This document shows positions 27,149-35,556 of a DNA stretch of 64,000 bases, piece by piece. Source of the DNA: Parahoeflea halophila (GTDB lineage: Bacteria > Pseudomonadota > Alphaproteobacteria > Rhizobiales > Rhizobiaceae). The translations under genes and the position numbers were made by a program. The notes under the pieces were generated by a model. The model ran no database searches. It was not told the DNA's origin and saw only the letters and a program-made list of their open reading frames with translations. Within the stretch, counting starts at the first letter, position 1, and every line of letters begins with the position of its first letter. Location of the stretch: positions 908,836 to 972,835 of the forward strand of contig NZ_OCPC01000001.1 in NCBI RefSeq assembly GCF_900220985.1, given 5' to 3'.

Positions 27149-28305
27149 GCAATCCTTATCCGGGTGTGCAGCGGCCAGCGCGGCGACGCCTTTACCCGGG
27201 GACCATAGCCCAGACGCACTAGCATTTGCAGTGTCTCGCTCTTGCCAATCCCCAGCCCCTTGCGCATTTCGGCATACATCCCGGCCATCTCTTCATACTC
27301 CTGCAGCGCCTGGCTGAAGGGCTGCAGCGCAAGCCCGGCCTGGGTCACGGCCAGATGCATACGCACATAATCACGGCCTGCAGCAATCTGGTCGGCCCTG
27401 GTATTGCTCGGTGTCGTCAGCCAGAGAAACCCCATCGCCGTGTCGAACTGGACCTTCTGCGCCTTCAGGACTTCACCGAACACCATCGAGTTCGTATCGA
27501 GCATGGCTTGTCTGTCCATGATGCCGAGCAGGTCCAGCCCCTCGTTCAGCGGACCGCCAAGGCTGATCCCGTCCGGATTGGCCTCGATCTCGGCCTTGCC
27601 GATGCGCATCAAGTCGACGCTTTCCTTCATCGCCCGGTAGGTGCGCAGCTCGATCTCCATCGCCTCCCGGGCAAGCGATCTCAGCGCAGCGACCTGTTCA
27701 ACCTCGGTTGCACGATCTACACGCACCGAGCGCACAGCCCTGGCAACATCATCCAGCGTGGCCGCATCCACCGGGCGGGCGATGTCATAGGCTTGCCGGT
27801 TGGTGTGACGATGAAAGATCTGCGCAAACAAGGGATCGGGCTGCACTGTCTCATCAGCCAGCAGACGGATATGCGCCACCGGACGCTGATCCAGCAAGGG
27901 CTGCCGCGCACCCTCCGGGAACAGCGTCACATCGGCACGGTGCCCTGTTTCAGCTGCCGCCATTGCCAGCAGTTCGACAAAGCAGCCGAGCCCGATCGTC
28001 AGCTGACGGTCAAACGGGTCGGTTTCGGGCAGCCGCCGTTTGGTGTCGAAATAGAGCATGACCTCGCCCGGGGTGGAGAGCTCGGCAATCCACGGCTGGC
28101 GGTTATGCGGATTGGGGGCCAGGATCGCGTGGGAGAGCGCAAAGATGCGCGGATCGCTATCTGCTTCATATTCCATTCCCCTGGCTGCTTCCCAGGGCTG
28201 GCGCGCACGAGCCGGGTCGCGGGTTCTCGCCCAGGTTCCCACTCCCGCTGCGGCGACAATCACACCGCCGCCAAGGATCATCATGAATTTGCGTCTGCTG
28301 GTCAT
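27145..28305 (-). CDS. Acg-like nitroreductase-family FMN protein with Tat-type leader
   Basis: A 386-residue protein. The start M-T-S-R-R-K-F-M-M and a following hydrophobic stretch (to residue ~28) look like a twin-arginine or membrane-anchoring leader. The body carries N-P-H-N-R-Q-P-W (residues ~64-71), the FMN-contact motif of the Acg/nitroreductase group, and a repeat of nitroreductase-like features such as R-D-Y-V-R-M-H-L-A-V-T-Q-A-G-L near 330. Such proteins bind or sequester flavin; enzyme activity is often uncertain. The ATG at 28305 is supported by GGAG 5-6 bases upstream. It leads the two-gene operon with the MarR gene. Confidence 0.8.
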   Translation of the reverse strand: MTSRRKFMMILGGGVIVAAAGVGTWARTRDPARARQPWEAARGMEYEADSDPRIFALSHAILAPNPHNRQPWIAELSTPGEVMLYFDTKRRLPETDPFDRQLTIGLGCFVELLAMAAAETGHRADVTLFPEGARQPLLDQRPVAHIRLLADETVQPDPLFAQIFHRHTNRQAYDIARPVDAATLDDVARAVRSVRVDRATEVEQVAALRSLAREAMEIELRTYRAMKESVDLMRIGKAEIEANPDGISLGGPLNEGLDLLGIMDRQAMLDTNSMVFGEVLKAQKVQFDTAMGFLWLTTPSNTRADQIAAGRDYVRMHLAVTQAGLALQPFSQALQEYEEMAGMYAEMRKGLGIGKSETLQMLVRLGYGPRVKASPRWPLHTRIRIA

Positions 28306-28320
28306 GGTCAACTCCATTTG

Positions 28321-28375
28321 GTTTAGCGCTAAACTATATAGTTTACCGATAAACCAAATATCAAGCCCGCCGGAC
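28321..28375 (-). promoter_or_regulatory. Promoter with two palindromic operator sites for the MarR/Acg operon
   Basis: Two matching 14-bp dyads flank TATATA. 28321-28334 is a perfect palindrome (GTTTAGCGCTAAAC). 28341-28354 (GTTTACCGATAAAC) has the same arms with one mismatched pair. Their centres are 20 bp apart, about two helical turns. Reading leftwards, TTGATA (28364-28359) with 18 bases to TATATA gives a promoter whose -10 is enclosed by the two sites. A dimeric regulator bound here would block the promoter. The adjacent MarR protein is the natural candidate. Confidence 0.7.
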
Positions 28376-28627
28376 TTCATGTCGATGCCGTTCGTCCTCG
28401 GCTAATCAGGAGATCAGGCTTTCACGCGGCTGTTTCCCGGGTCGTAGGGTCCGTTTTCGATCACGCATACGGAGCTAGGCCAAAGCGCTTGCAGGCCCGG
28501 TTTGGAAAACGATGTGGTGGCCATCCAGCCTATTATCCGCTTACGGCAACATGCTTTGGCATCTGATGTTCCCCGGAGCCGCGGCCTATGGGAAACCGGC
28601 CGAGAACCACACCACCAGCGAAAACGA

Positions 28628-28660
28628 AAAAGGCCCGGACGCCAAATGTCCGGGCCTTTT
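28628..28660 (-). terminator. Rho-independent terminator after the iron-binding protein gene
   Basis: A 13-bp perfect stem, AAAAGGCCCGGAC pairing with GTCCGGGCCTTTT, closes a 7-base loop. On the minus strand it ends in a T tract and lies 49 bp beyond the stop of the gene at 28709. The interval from 28355 to 28627 holds no convincing gene. Confidence 0.85.
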
Positions 28661-28708
28661 CATAGGCCGGGGACAGGTCATAGATCCCCCGGCTGTATGG
28701 CTGTCGGC

Positions 28709-29740
28709 TTACTTGTAACCGATCTCGTTGTAGATTTCCTGGGCGCGGGCTTGGTTCTTGCCAAGCTCGTTCAGGTTGAGCGTGTCGGCGGTGAACTCGC
28801 CCAGACCCTCGACCACCGAGGATGCTGCAACCGATGGCACCACCGGGTACTCGTTGTTGCCGTTGGCGAAATAGGACTGAGCCGAATCGGAGGTGAAGTA
28901 TTCCAGCAGCTTGACCGCATTGTCGCGGTTGGGCGCATGTGCGGTCACACCGGCACCGGAAATGTTGACATGGGTGCCGTTTCCATCCTGATCCGGGAAG
29001 ACGATGCCGATCTTGTCGATGCCTGAGGTGAGGCCTTCGACATCACCTGCGACGCCGCGGGCGAAGTAGTAGGTGTTGGCAATCGCAATGCCGCATTCAC
29101 CCGAAACAATGCCGCGAAGCTGGTCGGTATCGCCTCCCTGCGGCTCGCGCGCCAGATTGTCCTTCAGACCCTGCGCCCATTCCTTTGCCGCCACTTCGCC
29201 ATTATGGGCAATATAGGCGCCAAGCAGCGACAGCATGTAGATGTTGGAGCTTGAGCGGGCGCACAGCAGGCCCTTGTACTTCGGATCAGCCAGCGCGGCA
29301 TAGGTCTGCGGCGGCTCGCTCACCTTTTCCTTGTCGTAGAAGATCACGCGAGCACGCTGGGAGATGCCGAACCAGTGGCCGTCCGGATGACGCAGGCTTT
29401 CGGGGATCCGTTCGCTGAGCACTTCCGAGTCGACCGCCTGGAACAGGCCAGCCTCGTCGGCGCGCCATAGACGACCCGCATCGGCGGTGATGAAGACGTC
29501 GGCCGGGCTGTTGACGCCTTCAGCCTTCATGCGCTCGATCAGCTCGTCTTCCTTGCCCTCGATCAGGTTGATCTCAATGCCGGTGGCTTCGGTGAAGTCA
29601 TTGTAGAGCCGCTCATCAGTCTCATAGTGCCGCGAAGAATAGATGTTGACGACATCGTCGGCCTGGGCCGGTGCAGCAACGGCGGCAAGAGCCGCGACTG
29701 AGGCGAAAAGCGCGAGCATGCGCGGTGCCGAAATGGCCAT
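28709..29740 (-). CDS. periplasmic Fe(3+) ABC transporter substrate-binding protein (FbpA/FutA type)
   Basis: A 343-residue protein with a signal peptide (residues 1-28, cleavage after A-Q-A). The mature protein starts D-D-V-V-N-I-Y-S-S-R-H-Y-E-T-D, the typical first strand of iron-binding FutA/FbpA proteins. The adjacent Tyr pair that coordinates iron appears as N-T-Y-Y-F-A-R-G near residue 220. It should deliver ferric iron to a permease/ATPase pair. The only iron permease in the window is at 16994. Its promoter contains a RirA-type IRO box, consistent with iron repression. A strong terminator follows the gene, so it is monocistronic. Confidence 0.9.
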   Translation of the reverse strand: MAISAPRMLALFASVAALAAVAAPAQADDVVNIYSSRHYETDERLYNDFTEATGIEINLIEGKEDELIERMKAEGVNSPADVFITADAGRLWRADEAGLFQAVDSEVLSERIPESLRHPDGHWFGISQRARVIFYDKEKVSEPPQTYAALADPKYKGLLCARSSSNIYMLSLLGAYIAHNGEVAAKEWAQGLKDNLAREPQGGDTDQLRGIVSGECGIAIANTYYFARGVAGDVEGLTSGIDKIGIVFPDQDGNGTHVNISGAGVTAHAPNRDNAVKLLEYFTSDSAQSYFANGNNEYPVVPSVAASSVVEGLGEFTADTLNLNELGKNQARAQEIYNEIGYK

Positions 29741-29762
29741 TTGGAACCCCCTGGGTTTGGTA

Positions 29763-29811
29763 AAACATGACTGTCGCGATCATGTTTATTCAGGCCCCGA
29801 TTTGCTGTCAA
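29763..29811 (-). promoter_or_regulatory. Iron-responsive promoter with IRO box upstream of the iron-binding protein gene
   Basis: Reading leftwards, TTGACA (29811-29806) is followed after exactly 17 bases by TAAACA (29788-29783), a good sigma-70-type promoter. Directly over and after the -10 is an inverted repeat AAACATGA/TCATGTTT with a 9-base spacer (29763-29787). Its core TGA-N9-TCA (29768-29782) is the published rhizobial RirA IRO-box pattern. The remaining interval to 30077 contains no gene I can support. Confidence 0.7.
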
Positions 29812-30077
29812 CCGGTCTGCAGCGAATAAGTTGAGTGTTTGCTGAAGGATTTTCCGGGCACACTTGGCCGCTGCCGCGAGGTCTTGCGATGGTCACGTCC
29901 GGACGTCCCGCTTGCAGGCGTACCAGTCTTCACATCCGCCAATCTTCCTCATCGCATGCCGCCAGCGGGAGCCGATCCGCTGAGGAATGCGCGGATTGGT
30001 GCTACGCCACCAATGGGAATGCCGATTTCAATGGAGGCCGGTTGCGAAGCCGCTCTGGCAGCTCACATAGTCGTTAC

Positions 30078-30092
30078 TAGACGACCGGTCTA
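30078..30092. promoter_or_regulatory. Putative TetR operator
   Basis: TAGAC-N5-GTCTA forms a short dyad 20 bp before the TetR start codon. The arms match TAGAC/GTCTA half-sites often seen for TetR repressors of reductase genes. A TATTAT hexamer at 30091-30096 overlaps its right edge and may be the -10. Autoregulation is inferred. Confidence 0.5.
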
Positions 30093-30112
30093 TTATGAAC
30101 TAGAGCAGCGCC

Positions 30113-30700
30113 ATGACTTCGCCGAAAAAATCAGAGCTGACCCGTTCCCGCATCCTCTCCGAAGGCCGTGCCCTTGTGCTCGCCAGCGGTTTTGGCGGCC
30201 TTGGACTGACGGACCTGCTTTCCGCCTCAGGCGTGCCGAAAGGCTCGTTCTATTACTATTTCGCCTCCAAGGAGGCGTTTGGCTGCGAAATGCTCGATGA
30301 TTACGTCGCCGATTATCTGGCAGCGCTCGACACCATCATCGCCCGCCCGGTTTCGGCAGCCGAGCGGATGGACAGCTTTTTCAGTGCAGCCCTTGACGGC
30401 GAGGCCGGCTCGATGGCCGACCGCTGCCTGGTGGTCAAGCTCGCCGCCGAGATCGCCGACCTGTCGGAAGACATGCGCCGGATCCTCGATCAAGGCGTCT
30501 CCGCGGTCTGCGAACGCCTTGCCGCGCTCCTCCGCGCAGGCGCCGGGGACGGATCGATTGTCCCGCAAGCCGACCCCGGAGCCACCGCCGCCCTGCTCTA
30601 CAGCCAGTGGCTCGGGGCTGCGATCATCGCCAAGCTGTCGCACAGCGCCGGGCCGCTGGAACAGGCGCATGCCGACACGCGGGCCCGGTTTTTCACCTGA
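30113..30700 (+). CDS. TetR/AcrR family transcriptional regulator
   Basis: A 195-residue repressor. The N-terminal helix-turn-helix reads T-R-S-R-I-L-S-E-G-R through L-T-D-L-L-S-A-S-G-V-P-K-G-S-F-Y-Y-Y-F-A-S-K, the canonical TetR recognition region (residues ~10-50). The rest is the helical ligand and dimer domain with a conserved C-L-V-V-K-L-A-A-E-I segment like AcuR/NemR-type regulators. It precedes a quinone-reductase-like gene by 70 bp in the same direction. The dyad at 30078-30092 suggests autoregulation and control of that enzyme, probably in response to a reactive carbonyl or quinone. Confidence 0.9.
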   Translation: MTSPKKSELTRSRILSEGRALVLASGFGGLGLTDLLSASGVPKGSFYYYFASKEAFGCEMLDDYVADYLAALDTIIARPVSAAERMDSFFSAALDGEAGSMADRCLVVKLAAEIADLSEDMRRILDQGVSAVCERLAALLRAGAGDGSIVPQADPGATAALLYSQWLGAAIIAKLSHSAGPLEQAHADTRARFFT

Positions 30701-30770
30701 TCCCGGCTTCACAGCTACATCCCCACCATCGCGGACATTGCGTCCGGAGAACACTGCAAAGGACATCATC

Positions 30771-31748
30771 ATGAAAGCCGCAACTTATACAAAATTCGGC
30801 GAACCCGCCGACGTGCTCACAGTCGAAGATATCGCCCGCCCCGAACCCAAGCCGGGTGAAGTGCTCATCCGCACCATCCTGTCGCCGATCCACAATCATG
30901 ACCTCTGGACCATTCGCGGCACCTATGGCTACAAGCCCGAACTCCCTGCGCTCGGCGGCTCGGAGGCAGTCGGCACAATTGAGGCCGTCGGCGAAGGCGT
31001 TGAGGCATCAATGATCGGCAAACGCGTTGTCAATGCCGGCAAGATCGGCACTTGGGCCGAGTATTTCACTGCCTCCGCAGCCGGCGTTCTGCCGCTCCCC
31101 GACGTGATCTCCGACGAGGCCGGCGCGCAGCTGCTCGCCATGCCGTTCAGCGCCATCGCGCTGCTCGAGTTCCTCGACGTCAAGGAAGGCGACACCGTCA
31201 TTCAGACCGCGGCAAACGGGGCCGTCGGCAAGATTTTCGCCGATCTCGCCCGCGCCCGCGGCATCACCACAATCAATCTTGTCCGCCGCACGGAAGCCGT
31301 TGCCGAGCTGGAAGCGCTGGGCATGGAAAACGTGCTCTCGACAGGAGAGGACGGCTGGCAGAAACGCGCCCGTGACATCGTCGGCAAGGACGGCGCCCGG
31401 GCGGCGATCGATTCCGACGGCGGACCGATCGTCGCCGATCTTGCCGATCTGCTCGGCCTCAACGGCCTGCTGGTGGTATTCGGTACCGCCACCGGGGTTC
31501 CGCTGGAACTGCGTGCCGGCTCGGTAATCTCCAACCATTTGACAGTCAAGGGCTTCTGGGGCTCGCGCATCATTTCGGAGATGGCCGCGGACGAGAAAAC
31601 CCGCCTGATCACCGAGCTGGTCACCCTCGCAGCCCACGGCAAGCTCAAGCTGTCGTCCGGCGGTGAGTTCAGCCTCGACGACGTCACCGGTGCCGTCAAG
31701 GCATCGCTGACGCCAGGCAAGTCAGGCAAGATCCTGATCCGCCCCTGA
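30771..31748 (+). CDS. zinc-binding-type alcohol dehydrogenase-like NAD(P)H:quinone/enoyl reductase
   Basis: A 325-residue medium-chain dehydrogenase/reductase. The N-terminal GroES-like domain starts M-K-A-A-T-Y-T-K-F-G-E-P and the nucleotide motif A-A-N-G-A-V-G-K-I lies near residue 147. The catalytic-zinc cysteine of true alcohol dehydrogenases is absent, so it is of the quinone oxidoreductase or trans-2-enoyl-CoA reductase (MECR-like) branch. H-N-H-D-L-W near residue 42 fits the MECR-like group. It follows the TetR gene and is followed by a strong terminator, so the two form one transcription unit. The physiological substrate is unknown. Confidence 0.85.
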   Translation: MKAATYTKFGEPADVLTVEDIARPEPKPGEVLIRTILSPIHNHDLWTIRGTYGYKPELPALGGSEAVGTIEAVGEGVEASMIGKRVVNAGKIGTWAEYFTASAAGVLPLPDVISDEAGAQLLAMPFSAIALLEFLDVKEGDTVIQTAANGAVGKIFADLARARGITTINLVRRTEAVAELEALGMENVLSTGEDGWQKRARDIVGKDGARAAIDSDGGPIVADLADLLGLNGLLVVFGTATGVPLELRAGSVISNHLTVKGFWGSRIISEMAADEKTRLITELVTLAAHGKLKLSSGGEFSLDDVTGAVKASLTPGKSGKILIRP

Positions 31749-31771
31749 TCCTGACTGACAGATCAATCAGG

Positions 31772-31806
31772 CCCGCGCCGGAACGGCTCCGGCGCGGGTT
31801 TTTTTT
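31772..31806 (+). terminator. Rho-independent terminator after the TetR/reductase operon
   Basis: An 11-bp perfect G+C-rich stem (CCCGCGCCGGA/TCCGGCGCGGG) closes a 5-base loop and is followed by eight T residues. It lies 23 bp past the reductase stop and before the convergent aldo/keto reductase gene. Confidence 0.9.
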
Positions 31807-31821
31807 GCATCTGCCCGGCTG

Positions 31822-32793
31822 TTACAGCTGCTCTTCCAGCCGGTCCGTTGCCGGTGGCGGGGTGCGCGACAGCGCCGCGATCCGGGCATGCAGTTCCGGT
31901 GTCATCTCGATCTTGACGGAATCCAGTGACGGCTGCAGCTGCCTAACATTGCGGGCGCCGATGATCGGGCAGGTCACCGCCGGATGCGCCGCCGCCCAGG
32001 CAACAGCCAGCGACACCGGATGCACCCCCATATCCCGGGCGAATTCGGTGAAGGCTTCCGCCACTTCGAACACCCAGTCCTCGCTGTAGCGCTTGATATA
32101 TTCCGGATTTGCCATGATCCGGCCTTGCTCGGGCCGCGTCTGCCTGCCGTATTTGCCGGAGAGCAACCCGCCGCCCACGGCCGAATAGGTGATCACTCCG
32201 AGGTTTTCCGCCAGCGCCAGCGGGAAGATCTCGCTCTCCGCCTGGCGTTTGACCAGCGAATACATCGGCTCGATCACATCGAACCGGGGCCAGTTGTTCT
32301 TCGTCGAAATCCCCAGCCCCTTGGCGATCTGCCAGGCCGCATAATTGCTGGCGCCGAGATAAAGCACCTTGCCGTCGGCCACCAGTTTTTCCAGCGCCCG
32401 AAGCGTTTCCTCGAGCGGCACCTGCTTGTCCCAGCGATGCATGAACAGAACGTCGATCCGGTCCGTGCCAAGCCGCTTCAGGCTGGCCTCCACCGCCCGC
32501 AGGATGTGGCGCCGGTTGCCGCCGCCGGCATTGACGTCATCCCCCATCGCACAAAAACATTTTGTCGTGACCACCAGTTCGTCGCGGTGTCCCTTGACCA
32601 GTTTCCCGAGGATCGCTTCCGCCGCTCCGTTGGAATAGACATCGGCGCAATCGAAAAAATTGATCCCCGCCTCCCGGCAACGCGCATACATCCGCCCCGA
32701 TTCCGCCTCGTCGGCATCGCCGCCAAACGACATGGTGCCGAAACACAATTGCGAAACCTGAACCCCGGTCCGGCCCAGTTGCCTGTATTCCAT
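31822..32793 (-). CDS. aldo/keto reductase
   Basis: A 323-residue (beta/alpha)8 oxidoreductase. It begins M-E-Y-R-Q-L-G-R-T-G-V-Q-V-S and holds the tetrad: Asp and Tyr in F-D-C-A-D-V-Y-S-N-G (residues ~45-54), Lys in V-T-T-K-C-F, and His in L-F-M-H-R-W-D. It should reduce an aldehyde or ketone with NADPH in the cytoplasm. The ATG at 32793 has GGAGG about 8 bases upstream, which excludes the longer in-frame start at 32904. It lies 23 bp downstream of the ureidoglycine aminohydrolase gene and may be co-transcribed, though no purine link is evident for it. Confidence 0.9.
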   Translation of the reverse strand: MEYRQLGRTGVQVSQLCFGTMSFGGDADEAESGRMYARCREAGINFFDCADVYSNGAAEAILGKLVKGHRDELVVTTKCFCAMGDDVNAGGGNRRHILRAVEASLKRLGTDRIDVLFMHRWDKQVPLEETLRALEKLVADGKVLYLGASNYAAWQIAKGLGISTKNNWPRFDVIEPMYSLVKRQAESEIFPLALAENLGVITYSAVGGGLLSGKYGRQTRPEQGRIMANPEYIKRYSEDWVFEVAEAFTEFARDMGVHPVSLAVAWAAAHPAVTCPIIGARNVRQLQPSLDSVKIEMTPELHARIAALSRTPPPATDRLEEQL

Positions 32794-32816
32794 CGCAGTT
32801 CCTCCCTCGTCTGCGC

Positions 32817-33563
32817 TCAGCCGGGCAGCGGATCCCGGTTCCAGTTCTTGTAGATCAGATAGCGTGACGGCGTCGCCCCCAGCGCGCCAAACCACTGCGG
32901 GCAATAGGGCCCCATCCAGATCGTGTCGCCTTCGGCCACCGGATACCAGGCATCCTCGAGCCGGTAGATCCCGCTGCCATCAAGCATCAGCAGGCCGTGC
33001 TCGACAAAATGCGTCTCCACATAGGGCAGGCTGCCGCCGGGCTGGAATTCCATCACATTAACCTCGCAGTCGAACCGCTCGTCGGCCGGAATGAGTTTGC
33101 GCACAGCCAGCAAGCCATCTTCCGACATCACCCGCTGCGGCTGCGCGTCGACCGTGCCGGTCACCAGTTCCGGATCAGCAGCACCCGCAAGCGGCACGAA
33201 CCGTTTTTCCAGCACCAGGAGCCGGGCTGCGGTTTCCGCCCTGATCTCATGTGCCATGCCGGCCGGGACCAGCGCATAGGCTTCCGGCTCCAGCCGCTCG
33301 GTTCGAGCACCGGTCTGCAGCGACACCACCCCCTCGAGCACGAAGACGAAGCGCTCCACCCCATCGGCCGGGGCACGGCCGATGGCGCCCTCGGGCATGC
33401 CGGCGAAGAACTGCGAAAACTGCGCCCCCATCTGCGGCGAGATCGCCACCACGATCCGCGATCCGGGCCATCCCGGCATCGGCGTGGCCTCGTGGCTGTC
33501 GGCTGAAATCAGCGCATGCCGCCGGGCCATCGCCGAGCGCGTTTCCCCAAATTGTCGTCTCAC
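32817..33563 (-). CDS. allE: (S)-ureidoglycine aminohydrolase (bicupin)
   Basis: About 248 residues forming two cupin barrels. The C-terminal barrel has the near-invariant V-E-T-H-F-V-E-H-G-L-L-M-L and G-P-Y-C-P-Q-W-F-G-A-L-G motifs, including the metal-binding His and Glu residues. The N-terminal barrel starts F-G-E-T-R-S. The enzyme removes ammonia from ureidoglycine to give ureidoglycolate in allantoin degradation. The GTG at 33563 follows GAGGGG and gives the family's usual R-R-x-F-G-E-T-R start; a TTG at 33578 is an alternative. No other purine-catabolism gene lies in the window, so the rest of the pathway must be elsewhere. Confidence 0.88.
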   Translation of the reverse strand: MRRQFGETRSAMARRHALISADSHEATPMPGWPGSRIVVAISPQMGAQFSQFFAGMPEGAIGRAPADGVERFVFVLEGVVSLQTGARTERLEPEAYALVPAGMAHEIRAETAARLLVLEKRFVPLAGAADPELVTGTVDAQPQRVMSEDGLLAVRKLIPADERFDCEVNVMEFQPGGSLPYVETHFVEHGLLMLDGSGIYRLEDAWYPVAEGDTIWMGPYCPQWFGALGATPSRYLIYKNWNRDPLPG

Positions 33564-33730
33564 GGCCGATCCCCTCAAGGCAAGATGATTGACCGGTACC
33601 GGCTAAGACGCCACAACGCAATGTCCACCCCTGCCCATCGCCCTGCCACGCAACCCGCAACCGGAGGGCCTTCAAGTTTCGCGTCAACATGTTTGGTGCT
33701 GCTCACGAGGCAAGGTTTCAATGCTGTTGG

Positions 33731-33913
33731 TGTGAGCTACCCCCGAAATTTGGACACTGACAGGAGCTACGATTTGCAGTCTGCTGGACTTCTAATAAAA
33801 GGAGATCAGAAATGTCCAAACGCAAACAGCACGCGCCTGAGCTCAAGGCGAAGGTTGCTCTTGAAGCCCTGAACGGCAAGGAACTGCTGCCGAGTGGGCG
33901 AGCCGGTTCGGGG
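33731..33913 (+). mobile_element. IS3-family insertion sequence remnant (left end and 5' part of orfA)
   Basis: TGTGAGCTACCCCCGAAATT at 33731 resembles the terminal inverted repeat of IS3-group elements. After a ribosome binding site (AAAGGAG) an ATG at 33812 starts S-K-R-K-Q-H-A-P-E-L-K-A-K-V-A-L-E-A-L-N-G, the N-terminus of an IS3 OrfA helix-turn-helix protein. After N-G-K the homology shifts to another frame (G-T-A-A-E-W-A-S-R-F-G), so a one-base change has broken it. The match then stops. No orfB, DDE domain or right inverted repeat follows. The remnant forms the left border of the low-GC island. Confidence 0.75.
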
Positions 33914-33941
33914 GCTCAGGTCATTTCGGCTGTTGCTGCAA

Positions 33942-35549
33942 TCAGTCGAAATAGAATACGCAGTCAGCATCGTTGAGAGAGTTACATTTTAGATGAGGAG
34001 CGTTCCTCGGATGGAGCGCTTTGCAAACAGCTTTTGAACTGGCTGATCCGGAATAAACGATCTTGTTGGTTTCGCGGATCGCGGCCATGTCCAAGCACTC
34101 GGTGATCTTCGACATTCGGATGGCAAAGTTGCCGATGAAATCTCTTCTTCCTCGATTGCGCTTTGGATAATACCCAGAGTGTATTCCAACGACAGTACCG
34201 TGTCGGCCTAACCCACTGCTCGGTCTAGGCTCTAACGAGATCAAAGGGGCCCCTGAACTTCCCTGGCAGGTCTCACATCGATGAAGCAGCCCTATCCTCG
34301 GGGCGGGGTCGGGTAGTAACCGACTGCAAAACGAGCCTTCTGGCTTATGATTCCTTCCTACTTGGGCCATTACGTCGAACTCGGGATCTCCACTTGATGG
34401 CAGCTTGTAAATCGGTTGATCGCTATTCTTCCCAGTCTGTACGACCCATGCGCGGCATTGAGCATTCGCTGAAGCATCAAACGCGCTAATCTTCTGCGAG
34501 GTTTGGTATTTTCTCCGGTTATATGCCGCCGTATCTCGACCCGGTAAAGAAGGGTTAGCGTCACGTGAATCGAAATCTTTACAGGTCGTCAGCGCTGGGA
34601 AATGGATCAACGCCAGTCGGTCACCTGTTCTCTGGGTTGCCGTTGTGGTTTGCGGATAAGACAAATCGCCAGGCAACACTCTTAACTTTGGCGTGTTCTT
34701 CCATTTTTCAATCTCCCGAGCTGAAACTCTAAACAGCGTAAAATCCAGCTGGTCGTTAGCATACTCCACCGTAGTGCAGGATTCTGTTGCAAAACCCCAT
34801 TCAGTGCTGTCCTTCTCCTGAAGCACCTTCCGCGGCGAGTAGCCAAATGTTATGGACGCATGATCGCAACTATCTTGCAACTCCGGCAAGCAATGCCAAG
34901 CTGTAGCAAACAGGTTATCTGCTACCCGCCAAGCAGTGCAGCCCTCACTATCAATACGGGAACCGCCGACGTAACTGCGACACTGGGCGGCGATAGGCGT
35001 ATGCAACCTGACCACGCCTCGCCTCAGTTTATTGATAGTTGTTTTTCGTTCCGCGCTTAAGAATGAGCTTGAGACTTGTTCAGGCCCAAACCATGTTGGA
35101 GGTCTTGTACTTGATACCGCCTCCATACCATGTTCAAGAGATTCTGAAAGAAACCCAATGGCCTCCACAGTCAACCTAAAATCATAATCTCTCGGGTCGG
35201 TGGAGCCGCCAGAGTCCACGCTGATGTAAAAGCCCTCGCCAAAGATCTCCCGCGCAACGCTTTGATTTCCACCTGTCACTGATCGAAGTAGAAGGACGCG
35301 TTCTTCCGCTAGGTTGTAAATACGAACATCAATCGGCGTATCGTTTTGATTTACCGCCTGAATGGAGAACCGACCGCCGCCAAACCCATGTAGAAGGGGC
35401 AGCACGCCGGAACCAGCGATATTCAGCCTTTGAATTCCCAAAGCGACTTTATCTGATCGGCTATCCAGGACGATTCTCGTGGTCGCTGCACTAGCCTGAG
35501 CGGTTAGTGCAAGGCCGACTAAGAAAAACACCCTGAGAAAAAAGATCAT
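33942..35549 (-). CDS. secreted trypsin-like serine protease, island gene
   Basis: A 535-residue protein with a signal peptide (residues 1-22, cleavage near A-S-A-A). A beta-rich N-terminal domain (~25-150) is followed by a trypsin-fold domain. The catalytic triad is visible: His219 in A-T-A-W-H-C, Asp269 in N-D-Q-L-D-F-T-L, and Ser432 in C-Q-G-S-S-G-A-P. About a dozen cysteines in the mature part suggest disulfides and a location outside the cytoplasm. Base composition is far more A+T-rich than the neighbours, pointing to acquisition. It starts 7 bp after the lipoprotein stop; a GTG at 35582 is an alternative start. The target is unknown. Confidence 0.8.
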   Translation of the reverse strand: MIFFLRVFFLVGLALTAQASAATTRIVLDSRSDKVALGIQRLNIAGSGVLPLLHGFGGGRFSIQAVNQNDTPIDVRIYNLAEERVLLLRSVTGGNQSVAREIFGEGFYISVDSGGSTDPRDYDFRLTVEAIGFLSESLEHGMEAVSSTRPPTWFGPEQVSSSFLSAERKTTINKLRRGVVRLHTPIAAQCRSYVGGSRIDSEGCTAWRVADNLFATAWHCLPELQDSCDHASITFGYSPRKVLQEKDSTEWGFATESCTTVEYANDQLDFTLFRVSAREIEKWKNTPKLRVLPGDLSYPQTTTATQRTGDRLALIHFPALTTCKDFDSRDANPSLPGRDTAAYNRRKYQTSQKISAFDASANAQCRAWVVQTGKNSDQPIYKLPSSGDPEFDVMAQVGRNHKPEGSFCSRLLPDPAPRIGLLHRCETCQGSSGAPLISLEPRPSSGLGRHGTVVGIHSGYYPKRNRGRRDFIGNFAIRMSKITECLDMAAIRETNKIVYSGSASSKAVCKALHPRNAPHLKCNSLNDADCVFYFD

Positions 35550-35556
35550 GTTGAAT

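Noticed and set aside
33600-33760. Attachment-site duplicate of the tRNA 3' end at the left edge of the island
   Set aside because: No stretch matching the tRNA 3' end was found, so site-specific integration is not demonstrated.
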